NCBI GenBank assembly: GCA_031277995.1
Contig: JAITLH010000061.1
Coordinates: 1 to 8,153 of the forward strand
DNA: 8,153 bases
Direction of reading: 5' to 3'
From: Deltaproteobacteria bacterium
GTDB taxonomy: Bacteria > Desulfobacterota > Desulfarculia > Adiutricales > Adiutricaceae
Numbering within the stretch: position 1 is the stretch's first letter; every line of letters begins with the position of its first letter. Below, one piece after another: positions 1-6,510 of the stretch. A program made the translations under genes and the position numbers. The notes beneath the pieces were generated by a model. The model ran no database searches, was not told the origin of the DNA, and saw only the letters and a list, made by a program, of their open reading frames with translations.

Positions 1-1
1 C

Positions 2-379
2 AGTGTTGAGTTGACCCAGGTGGCGGCAAGTCAAGCGCCGGATAGTGTCTCGTTGGCACCGGCGGTAGAAAGCCAAGCCCCGGCCAGTGTCGAGTCAGCC
101 CAGGTGGTAGAAAGCCAAGCCCCGGCCAGCGTTGAGTTGGCACCGGCGGTTGAAAGTCAAGCCTCGGCCAGCGTTGAGTTGGCCCCGGAGGCGGCAAGCC
201 CAGCCCCGGCCAGCGTTGAGTTGGCCCCGGAGGCGGCAAGCCCAGCCCCGGCTAGCGTTGAGTTGGCCCCGGAGGGGGCAAGCCCAGCCCCGGATAGCGT
301 TGAGTTGGCACCGGAGGGGGCAAGCCAAGCCCCGGTCAGCGTTGAGTTGGCCCAGGAGGGGGTTGGTCAAGTTACTGAA
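2..379 (+). repeat. Nine in-frame 42-bp tandem repeats coding 14-residue units
   Basis: Units start every 42 bp from nt 2 to nt 338. Each begins with Ser-Val and most continue Glu-Leu-Ala-Pro. Units 5 and 6 are identical in protein sequence, while the outer units diverge (unit 1 SVELTQVAAS, unit 9 SVELAQEGVG), as expected for an array that grows and shrinks from its middle. The array is Pro/Ala/Glu-rich with no Cys or aromatic residues, which suggests an extended or disordered, negatively charged linker or stalk. It probably continues left of the window. Hand count for 181-240 gives 47 of 60 bases G or C, against 16 of 60 for 481-540. Confidence 0.93.
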
Positions 380-2041
380 GCTGTTAATCTTGACAAGGAG
401 GAACGGGTAGAGCTTGGCAAACATCCTCTAACAACGCCATTAGCGCCTACCGACGCGCTTTTTGAGCCTAAAGAAACTCTAACATGGGATGTAAAAAATG
501 ATGATGATTTTTATAAAGATCATCCGGTCATTTATATCAAAGCTAAAATCATAAATGAAACAACAAACGGGAATGATGACGAACTCGCTAAAATAAAAAC
601 TGAAATCGTTAATGTAATTAACGATTTTGAAGATATTTATTCTCCAGATAAAAACTATACCATAGAGCAAAAATATAAATTTTTCCCTGAGTTTATTATT
701 TCACAAGCTAACAGTAATGAGTTTTTATCTAAAAAATTAAATCTTCGGGTAGAAATTACCCAAAAAAGTGCCATTAAAGTTACCGGTTTGCCCGGTGAGC
801 CTTTTGACGGGCCCATTGTATTTAAACTACGGTATAGCGTAACTTTTGCGGATAGAATCGTGCGGTTAAAAACAGAATTTAAGAAGGATTTATATATCGC
901 TTCTGACCCTAGGGATCTATGGAAAAATCTCCCGGTAAATGAAGAGGATTTTGAAGGATATGTGTATCCCAATGAGTCGTCTGACTCGGTTAAAATTGCG
1001 GACATAAATAAGGTTTTAACCGTGGCTTGTTTAAGGGGCCGGAGTCACGCCCACGTTGGAAAACCCAGGGATGACAATTACAAATTTAGCTGTAATTTAG
1101 AGTCCGGGTGGAATGTCGTGGCCGTGGCCGATGGGGCGGGGAGTAGTAGATTTTCCCGTAAGGGATCGGATCTGGCTTGCTCGGCCGTGGTAGAAGTTTT
1201 TGAAAAAGTTTTTGGTAACGCCGAACATTTAACTCAAATAGAAAGTGAAATTAAAAAATTTCATGATAAAGTTAAACATTTTGAGAAAAACAATGTCGTT
1301 TCCAATGATATTACGCTGAATAAAGCGGATAAAAGCGCGATAAGCCTACCCGACGATCAGGCTAAAGAGCTGCCAAAAATGGTTTCGGATGAGCCATTGG
1401 ATGATAAGTTAAATGATAGACCCGATAGTGCTCTGTTAAATAATTTATTTCATCAAATTGTTCTTAGGGCGGGCGCGGCCATAAAGAATGAGTATGAGAT
1501 TAAACGAGATTCTGACGATAAGTATAAAGACATAAAAATATCGGCTTATCATACCACGCTGCTTTTCATGGCTTTTAAAAAGTTTGATTTTGGCTATTTC
1601 TTTGGCTCGTTTTGGATTGGCGACGGGGCCATGGTTCTCTATAACCTTGACGAAAAGGGGGTGGTCAAGGTTTTGGGCGTTCCAGACTCGGGCGAGTATG
1701 CCGGGGAGACTAGGTTTTTGACGATGTCCGGGGAATTAAATGAAGAAAAAGTCATGAAAAGAACGGTTTTCACCTTCGCCGATTCTTTTGAGGCCATAAT
1801 TTTAGCTACCGATGGCATAACCGATCCCTTTTTCCCTTCCGAAAACGAGACTCTTTCCCCTGAAAGGTGGAAACACTTTTGGAACGAGACGCTTAGAAAG
1901 GGCGACAATGAGAACGCCGGGTGCCCGGAGATTTTTGATCCCCAGGCCCCCTTGGAAGCCAAGGCCAATGCCCTCCTGAAATGGCTTAATTTCTGGTCTA
2001 AAGGCAATCATGACGATCGTACTTTGATGATTATAAATTAA
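2..2041 (+). CDS. PP2C-family Ser/Thr phosphatase of a TerY-P triad, 5' end cut by window
   Basis: Predicted PPM/PP2C metal-dependent protein phosphatase, removing phosphate from Ser/Thr on partners made by the same operon. Residues are counted from the first in-frame codon at nt 2. Residues 1-126 are nine 14-residue repeats (consensus near SVELAPEAASPAPA). The frame is open to the left edge and the repeat phase is already running there, so the TTG at nt 11 is an internal Leu codon, not the start. Residues about 127-335 are an AT-rich, unrecognised, possibly beta-rich domain. The phosphatase domain follows: DDNY (357-360), ADGAGSS (376-382), GDG (540-542), ATDG (602-605) and a final HDD (670-672). 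The Asp residues expected to bind metal are all present. A charged insert of roughly 75 residues (about 403-480) separates ADGAG from the core strand before GDG. No signal peptide can be judged. The kinase gene begins 23 bp downstream. Family call is firm; target proteins are inferred. Confidence 0.88.
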   Translation, partial: SVELTQVAASQAPDSVSLAPAVESQAPASVESAQVVESQAPASVELAPAVESQASASVELAPEAASPAPASVELAPEAASPAPASVELAPEGASPAPDSVELAPEGASQAPVSVELAQEGVGQVTEAVNLDKEERVELGKHPLTTPLAPTDALFEPKETLTWDVKNDDDFYKDHPVIYIKAKIINETTNGNDDELAKIKTEIVNVINDFEDIYSPDKNYTIEQKYKFFPEFIISQANSNEFLSKKLNLRVEITQKSAIKVTGLPGEPFDGPIVFKLRYSVTFADRIVRLKTEFKKDLYIASDPRDLWKNLPVNEEDFEGYVYPNESSDSVKIADINKVLTVACLRGRSHAHVGKPRDDNYKFSCNLESGWNVVAVADGAGSSRFSRKGSDLACSAVVEVFEKVFGNAEHLTQIESEIKKFHDKVKHFEKNNVVSNDITLNKADKSAISLPDDQAKELPKMVSDEPLDDKLNDRPDSALLNNLFHQIVLRAGAAIKNEYEIKRDSDDKYKDIKISAYHTTLLFMAFKKFDFGYFFGSFWIGDGAMVLYNLDEKGVVKVLGVPDSGEYAGETRFLTMSGELNEEKVMKRTVFTFADSFEAIILATDGITDPFFPSENETLSPERWKHFWNETLRKGDNENAGCPEIFDPQAPLEAKANALLKWLNFWSKGNHDDRTLMIIN

Positions 2042-2064
2042 TTTTTAAAAAACATGAGGTAATA

Positions 2065-3549
2065 ATGTCTTTAACTTCCGCTAAAGGCGCAGACGGCTCA
2101 AAGGTTGACTTTATAAAGAAAGAACCTATGCAAGGTGCCGTTAAAGATGTCTATTTTTCGCCAAATAAAGATTACGTCGTTGCTTTTTATAGAAATAAAC
2201 TCGACGAAAATGGCAAAGAAAGACTGGAGCGCTTGGTTGGCCAGTATCGCCGGGGTATCTTTGGCGAAAGCGGCTCGACTTTTTGGGAAGACCTCTACCG
2301 TTGGCCGGAAAAAATCGTGGAATATGACGGGATGACCGGGATAGTGGTTCCCGTTTATCAACCGAAGTTTTTCTTTGGTCCCGGGAACCTGGAAGGGGCC
2401 GAAAAAGAAGGAAAATGGTTTACCTCAGCCAAAAATTTAAACAAAAGTATCCCGCCGGCCGAAAAAGGCGATTTATTGGGCTACCTTCGAATTTGCGTTA
2501 ACCTGAGCCGGGCCGTCCGTAGGCTCCACGCCGCCGGTTTAGCCCATTCTGACCTATCGTACAAAAATTGTTTGGTTGATCCCCTGACCGGTTCGGCCTG
2601 CATCATCGACATAGATGGCTTGGTGGTACCCAATCTCTTCGCCCCAGACGTTTTGGGAACCCCTGATTTTATCGCCCCCGAAGTCGTGGCCACTTCAAAA
2701 CTCCCCAGGGAAGATCCCAATCGAAAATTTCCGTGCCGCGAAACCGATCAACATGCCCTGGCCGTTTTGATTTATCAATATCTCTTCCATCGTCACCCCT
2801 TGCGGGGCAAAAAAGTCCATAGCCAGGATACGGCTGAGCAAGAATTTTTGGAAATGGGCGAGAAGGCCCTGTTTATCGAAAACGAAAAAGATTCGTCCAA
2901 TCGCATAAAAATCGTGGCCAATGACAAGGATTTTTTACCCTGGTGGGATACCGCCAAACTTCCCTACACCTTGATGGGTCCTTATCTGAAAGAACTTTTT
3001 GATCAGGCCTTCGTAGCCGGACTCCACCATCCCCACGATCGCCCGAGCGCCGACGATTGGGAAGAAGCCCTGGTCAAAACCACCGATTTGGTCCAGAAAT
3101 GCCCCAATCCCGATTGCGTAAAAAAATGGTTCATTTTTGATAAAAAACTCAAAACTTCATCTTGCCCCTATTGCGGCACTCGGGTTACCGGCATAGTTCC
3201 AAGCTTGGACTTTTTTTCCACCCATGACGGCATTAATTACCGTAAGGAAAATCGCCAAATGGCTATTTTTTCCGGTCAATATGTTTATCCGTGGCATGTT
3301 TATAGGACTATTTTTCCAAACGAGAAATTGACTGAGGCCGATAAGAAACCGGTTGGCTATTTTTCGTTTTATAACAATAAATGGCAATTCGTTAACATGA
3401 CCCTATCCACTTTTTGGGTGATTATGCCTAACGATACCAGGAATCAAATCGTTCCCAATAAAGCCGTAGAGTTAGTTGACGGAAGTCAGCTTCTCTTTTC
3501 AACCGAAAAAACTGGACGCTTGGCTCTTGTCTCGTTGAATAGGTTATGA
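2065..3549 (+). CDS. Protein kinase-like protein with zinc ribbon and C-terminal beta domain (TerY-P kinase)
   Basis: Predicted cytoplasmic Ser/Thr kinase of the TerY-P type, related to E. coli YegI; 494 aa. GAGGT at 2056-2060 sits 4 bp before the ATG and supports this start. The N-lobe opens with a degenerate glycine loop (around QGAVKDVYF) and VVAFYR where VAxK is usual. The catalytic loop is HSDLSYKN (161-168), giving D163 and N168 but Ser in place of the Arg of HRD. The metal-binding motif is IIDIDGL (180-186) instead of DFG. The activation segment ends GTPDFIAPE (198-206). HDRPSADDW (324-332) marks the end of the C-lobe. A zinc ribbon follows (C346, C351, C367, C370). Residues about 385-494 form a beta-rich domain that could be FHA-like (an inference). 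Its neighbours are the phosphatase (23 bp upstream) and a vWA gene (25 bp downstream). Kinase fold is confident; activity is likely but unproven given the changed motifs. Confidence 0.88.
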   Translation: MSLTSAKGADGSKVDFIKKEPMQGAVKDVYFSPNKDYVVAFYRNKLDENGKERLERLVGQYRRGIFGESGSTFWEDLYRWPEKIVEYDGMTGIVVPVYQPKFFFGPGNLEGAEKEGKWFTSAKNLNKSIPPAEKGDLLGYLRICVNLSRAVRRLHAAGLAHSDLSYKNCLVDPLTGSACIIDIDGLVVPNLFAPDVLGTPDFIAPEVVATSKLPREDPNRKFPCRETDQHALAVLIYQYLFHRHPLRGKKVHSQDTAEQEFLEMGEKALFIENEKDSSNRIKIVANDKDFLPWWDTAKLPYTLMGPYLKELFDQAFVAGLHHPHDRPSADDWEEALVKTTDLVQKCPNPDCVKKWFIFDKKLKTSSCPYCGTRVTGIVPSLDFFSTHDGINYRKENRQMAIFSGQYVYPWHVYRTIFPNEKLTEADKKPVGYFSFYNNKWQFVNMTLSTFWVIMPNDTRNQIVPNKAVELVDGSQLLFSTEKTGRLALVSLNRL

Positions 3550-3574
3550 TTTTTTGTAAAGGTAACGAAAGTTA

Positions 3575-4585
3575 ATGAGAAGACTGCCCGTATATCTTTT
3601 GCTCGATTGCTCGGAATCCATGATCGGCGAACCCTTAAAGGCCGTCCAAGAAGGGGTCCGCTCGTTATTGAAGACTTTAATGCGAAATCCTTACGCCTTG
3701 GAGACGGTTTGGTTAAGCGTGATAACCTTTGACGCCAAAGCCAGGGTAACCACGCCTTTGACGGAGTTGGCCAGTTTTAGCCCCCCGGCCTTATCCGTGA
3801 AACCGGGAACGGCCATGGGGTCGGCTTTGGAATTACTCCAAACTACCATCGAGAGGGATTTAAAAAAGGGTACAGCCGAAAGTAAGGGCGATTTTAAGCC
3901 CCTGGTCTTTATCCTAACCGATGGCCAACCGACCGATAATTGGCAACGGGTTTCAAAAAATCTCCTAAAATCAAAGTCCAAGATAGCTTATATATACACC
4001 ATTGGCTGCGGGGAGGAAGTGGACTTTAAGACCATGGGGTCGATTTCCGACGCTTGTATCCATTTAAAGGACCTCTCTCCCGAAGCCATGTCTAAGATTT
4101 TTGTCTGGTTAAGCGCCAGCATAAGTTCCAGCAGCGCCCAGGTCAACGAAGGGCCGGTCGATTTAACCAAATCCCCTTTGGGCAATGACCTTGAGCTCGT
4201 GGATCTGACCAAGCCGCCCGCTTTCGTGTCTCAAAAGTGGCTTTTTTTTCATGTTATTTGTCAAACGACCAAGAAATATTTCTTGGCTCGCTTTAGTTTA
4301 GACCAAAAAAGTGGAATGTACTTTCCTAATGGAGCTTTCAATCTCCCCGATGACTTCTTTTCTGAAGGCAGTATTCCGGCTCCCCAAGTAGACGTTAACA
4401 AGCTCATCTCCACCGTTCAATGTCCATTTTGTGGTAATAAATCCTTTTGTCATTGCGACGCGTGTGATACCATTAATTGTTTTAACCATAAAAGTAAAGC
4501 TAAAACGATAACGTGCGCTAAATGCGGAGAAGTTGGTTATTTAATCACTGATTCTGATTTTACGATAGGTGGATCGGCTGGTTAA
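3575..4585 (+). CDS. TerY-like vWA protein with C-terminal zinc-binding domain, copy 1
   Basis: 336-aa protein with an N-terminal vWA domain (about 1-180) that should bind a divalent metal and mediate protein-protein contacts. All MIDAS residues are visible: D11, S13 and S15 (DCSES), T79 (KPGTAMG) and D116 (LTDGQPTD). A variable linker (about 180-215) and a beta-rich stretch lead to a Cys-rich TerY-C-type metal-binding domain: C283, C286, C292, C294, C297, C302, C314, C317. The protein ends in IGGSAG. AAGGT at 3559-3563 provides a modest ribosome-binding site 11 bp before the ATG. No signal peptide or membrane segment is seen, so it is probably cytoplasmic. It is co-directional and 25 bp after the kinase gene, consistent with one transcript. 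In TerY-P systems the vWA protein is thought to be the adaptor or target of the kinase-phosphatase pair; that role is inferred here from family and context. Confidence 0.9.
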   Translation: MRRLPVYLLLDCSESMIGEPLKAVQEGVRSLLKTLMRNPYALETVWLSVITFDAKARVTTPLTELASFSPPALSVKPGTAMGSALELLQTTIERDLKKGTAESKGDFKPLVFILTDGQPTDNWQRVSKNLLKSKSKIAYIYTIGCGEEVDFKTMGSISDACIHLKDLSPEAMSKIFVWLSASISSSSAQVNEGPVDLTKSPLGNDLELVDLTKPPAFVSQKWLFFHVICQTTKKYFLARFSLDQKSGMYFPNGAFNLPDDFFSEGSIPAPQVDVNKLISTVQCPFCGNKSFCHCDACDTINCFNHKSKAKTITCAKCGEVGYLITDSDFTIGGSAG

Positions 4586-4593
4586 ATATAGGG

Positions 4594-4632
4594 TTGATCG
4601 ACAAAAACATAAAATTATATTTTTTTTATAAT
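4594..4632 (+). promoter_or_regulatory. Possible internal promoter before the second TerY-like gene
   Basis: The 76-bp gap 4586-4661 is very AT-rich, unlike the two other gaps in this operon. TTGATC (4594-4599) and TATATT (4616-4621) are 16 bp apart and resemble sigma70 boxes. A perfect TATAAT also lies at 4627-4632 but has no good -35 partner. AT-rich spacers yield such matches by chance, so this is tentative. Confidence 0.3.
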
Positions 4633-4661
4633 TTTAATTTAAACTTTTATATGGATATTTC

Positions 4662-5675
4662 ATGTATCGTCGTCTTCCTGTTTATCTTTTACTAGACACT
4701 TCCGAGTCTATGGCCGGCGAGCCCTTGGATCGGGTTGAAGCGGGCGTGGCCACCATGGTCAACTCGTTAAAACGCAATCCCTACGCCTTGGATACGGTCC
4801 ATATGTGCGTCATCACATTCGACGCTAAGGCCAGGGTGGTTACTCCCTTAACCGACATAGGTAACGTCAAGCCGCCGATTCTCTCCATAAAACCCGGAAC
4901 CTCCCTAGGCGCGGCCCTTGATTTATTGGGCCAATCGATTGAAAAAAATCTTGTCAAAAACACCGCGGAAACCAAAGGAGACTACAAACCTTTGGTTTTT
5001 ATTTTGACGGATGGTCAGCCAACCGACGATTGGACCTCGGCGGTGTCAAAACTTAAAAACGTAACACCTCACGTGGCGACGATTTACGGCATTGGCTGCG
5101 GGGACGAGGTCGATTTCGAAACCTTGTCGAAAATTGCCGACGTGTGCTTTCACGTTAAAGACTTAAATTCCGATGGCATTGGCAAACTTTTCGTTTGGCT
5201 AACCGCCAGCGTCCAATCCAACAGTAAGTCGCCTGACCAAAAAGTGAGTTTGGAAAAAACCATTCCCTTAGAAAAAGGCATGGAGTTGGTTGAGTCTCCC
5301 CCGGCCTTTAGCGGTCAAAAGTCGCGCTTGTTTATTCACATTTTTTGCAGAAATACCAAAAAACCGTACATGGTCATTTATAGGCTCATCCCGGAACTGG
5401 GCCAGTATTTTAGCGACCAAGCCTTGCCTTTGCCGGATGATTTTTTTAGCGACGGGGCCAAAAAATCCTCGCCCATAAACGAAGAACAGCTTTTAAACGT
5501 TCCGCCCTGTCCCTTTTGCCAATCGGAAGGCTTCGCTAAATGCGGATTTTGCAAAAACCTTTTTTGCGTGGATTCGGATTCTTCCGACTCGGTCATTACT
5601 TGCCCGGCCTGCGAAACCAAACTTTCTCCCTCGGAATCGGGCGGGTCGATAAATATCGACGGCTCCGCCGGCTAG
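4662..5675 (+). CDS. TerY-like vWA protein with C-terminal zinc-binding domain, copy 2
   Basis: 337-aa paralogue of the preceding protein, colinear with it through the vWA domain and the Cys-rich tail. MIDAS residues are complete: D12, S14 and S16 (DTSES), T80 (KPGTSLG) and D117 (LTDGQPTDD). The C-terminal domain keeps seven Cys at the same positions as copy 1 (C283, C286, C294, C297, C302, C314, C317) but lacks C292 and the His next to it. The linker at about 180-215 differs most. The protein ends INIDGSAG, sharing the final GSAG with copy 1. The ATG at 4662 is supported by alignment with copy 1. Only a weak GGA (4653-4655) lies upstream, so initiation may be poor. An ATG at 4651 is in another frame. 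It is the last gene of the cluster and is followed by a long non-coding gap. The copies probably arose by an old tandem duplication and may have different partners. Confidence 0.9.
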   Translation: MYRRLPVYLLLDTSESMAGEPLDRVEAGVATMVNSLKRNPYALDTVHMCVITFDAKARVVTPLTDIGNVKPPILSIKPGTSLGAALDLLGQSIEKNLVKNTAETKGDYKPLVFILTDGQPTDDWTSAVSKLKNVTPHVATIYGIGCGDEVDFETLSKIADVCFHVKDLNSDGIGKLFVWLTASVQSNSKSPDQKVSLEKTIPLEKGMELVESPPAFSGQKSRLFIHIFCRNTKKPYMVIYRLIPELGQYFSDQALPLPDDFFSDGAKKSSPINEEQLLNVPPCPFCQSEGFAKCGFCKNLFCVDSDSSDSVITCPACETKLSPSESGGSINIDGSAG

Positions 5676-5951
5676 CTGGGCCGGTCAATCGGCTGGCTGA
5701 GGTGGTATTCCGCCTTTTCGCGAGCTTGCCTGAAAATTTTTAGCCAAAACTGCCTAAAGTCAAATAAATATATTTAAAATTTTATAAAAGTGTAAACAGA
5801 ACCTAAAAATTAGCTTAAACGATAAATTGTTTAATCATAGAAGCGAAATTCCCACCAGACTGACCTGGCTACCTTTTAGGCGCGACGTAATCAAGATTTT
5901 TCTAAAGGGTTATTTTTGGCTTGATTATTTTCGTCTTTTGGCTCAATATAC

Positions 5952-5975
5952 CGATAACCGCGGCGCGCGGTATCG
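5952..5975. repeat. GC-rich inverted repeat (10-bp stem, one bulge)
   Basis: CGATA-CCGCG on the left (5952-5962, with one extra A at 5956/5957) pairs with CGCGGTATCG on the right (5966-5975) around a GCG loop. No T-tract follows, so it does not look like a Rho-independent terminator. It could be a protein-binding palindrome, a REP-like element or RNA structure. Function unknown. Confidence 0.5.
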
Positions 5976-6019
5976 AGTTATTATAGGCTCTTTTGTCTTT
6001 TTTGGCGTCCGGTTTGGCG

Positions 6020-6048
6020 GGGCCTTTTTTGGCCCGATTGGGCCTTTT
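6020..6048 (+). repeat. Overlapping alternative GGGCC/GGCCC hairpins ending in a short T-run
   Basis: GGCCC at 6031-6035 can pair with GGGCC upstream (6020-6024, T6 loop) or with GGGCC downstream (6040-6044, GATT loop), and TTTT follows the second. The two pairings exclude each other. Stems are only 5 bp and no regulated gene lies close by, so function is doubtful. Confidence 0.3.
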
Positions 6049-6132
6049 CGCGACTTGCCGTTTTAACGGCCATTTTAGGGCCACAGAGGCCTCCCGACCC
6101 TTTACCCTAACCTCACCCCCCGATCCGGCTAC

Positions 6133-6156
6133 AAAAGGGCGCTATGGGCCCTTTTT
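6133..6156. terminator. Terminator-like hairpin, possibly bidirectional
   Basis: AAAAGGGC (6133-6140) is perfectly complementary to GCCCTTTT (6148-6155) around a 7-nt loop, followed by another T. An A-tract before and a T-tract after a GC stem is the usual form of a terminator that works in both directions. The GC part of the stem is only 4 bp and the site is about 460 bp past the last TerY-like stop, so strength is uncertain. Confidence 0.4.
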
Positions 6157-6200
6157 AAACGATTGCGGGCCGGTTTTGGAGGGGGCTCCAATAGGGTTTT

Positions 6201-6342
6201 GGAAACCCTTGGCCAGCCCCTCGCCGCCGGTTCAATTTGGGCGGCGCTTGGCCCGCCCCTCGCCGTCGGTTCAATTTGGGCGGCGCTTGGCCAGCCCCTC
6301 GCCGCCGGTTCAATATGGGTGGGGAGAAATGGAAACCCTTGG
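6201..6342. repeat. 12-bp direct repeats bracketing the 39-bp array
   Basis: GGAAACCCTTGG occurs at 6201-6212 and again at 6331-6342, one copy overlapping the first 39-bp unit and the other just past the degraded third unit. This could be the trace of the event that made the array, such as slippage or recombination between short repeats, or the footprint of an insertion. No transposase is present. Confidence 0.55.
6208..6324. repeat. Three tandem 39-bp repeats, each containing an inverted repeat
   Basis: Units begin with CTTGG at 6208, 6247 and 6286. Within unit 1, CGCCGCC (6222-6228) pairs with GGCGGCG (6240-6246) around an 11-nt loop. In unit 2 the left arm is CGCCGTC (6261-6267), which still pairs through a G-T wobble with 6279-6285. 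Unit 3 keeps the left arm (6300-6306) but its right arm is degraded (6318-6324). The period is a multiple of three and one frame is open through it, but the encoded sequence resembles nothing I recognise. Confidence 0.85.
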
Positions 6343-6510
6343 TCGATTTAGACCTTACTTTTTACCTAAATTAAACTCCCAAGAGCTTTTTATAGTTAAG
6401 TTTTTTTGGAGTTTTTTTATCCTGGGCCCACCTGTTTTAGAAAATATAGTCTTTTTTTTCGTTAGTTAACAACCAAAAATTTGTTAGAGCACACTTCGAG
6501 GTAATTTTGC

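Larger units (their letters stand above)
5676..6510. other. 835-bp intergenic region without a convincing gene
   Basis: No reading frame here has both a plausible start with ribosome-binding site and a recognisable product. The stretch has sub-regions: a GC-rich tail after the stop (5676-5730); an AT-rich block (about 5740-5850) with a small inverted repeat TTAAAC/GTTTAA (5815-5820 and 5829-5834); a GC-rich middle with hairpins and a terminator-like element; a 39-bp tandem repeat array; and a T-rich leader before the ATPase gene. That leader has TATAGT (6445-6450) as a weak -10 candidate and a TAACAA/TTGTTA inverted repeat (6467-6472 and 6481-6486). A decayed gene or a non-coding RNA cannot be excluded. 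Confidence 0.6.

Noticed and set aside
11..13. TTG at position 11 as start of the phosphatase gene
   Set aside because: It is the Leu codon of the SVEL motif in an already running repeat, and the frame is open to the left edge.
95..424. Repeat-rich open frames on the minus strand and in another plus frame over the phosphatase repeats
   Set aside because: A 42-bp in-frame array free of stops in one frame is often open in others; these are shadows of the real repeat coding.
5645..5660. GTCGAT/ATCGAC inverted repeat near the end of the second TerY-like gene as a terminator
   Set aside because: It lies within the coding sequence, has a 6-bp stem and no T-tract.
5827..6066. 79-codon open frame in the intergenic stretch
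   Set aside because: TTG start inside a small inverted repeat, no ribosome-binding site, and no recognisable domain.
5902..6084. 60-codon Lys/Arg-rich frame on the minus strand
   Set aside because: Basic composition arises from reading T-rich, GC-hairpin DNA in reverse; no ribosome-binding site or family resemblance.
6208..6324. CRISPR array
   Set aside because: The 39-bp units are directly adjacent with no unique spacers, there are only three, and no cas gene is present.
6201..6342. Insertion sequence with target-site duplication
   Set aside because: The bracketed segment is only the short repeat array, without transposase or terminal inverted repeats; 12-bp repeats alone do not show transposition.
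5993..6469. 158-codon open frame across the 39-bp repeats
   Set aside because: It begins with TTG without a ribosome-binding site, the product is low-complexity and unrecognised, and openness through the array follows from a period divisible by three.
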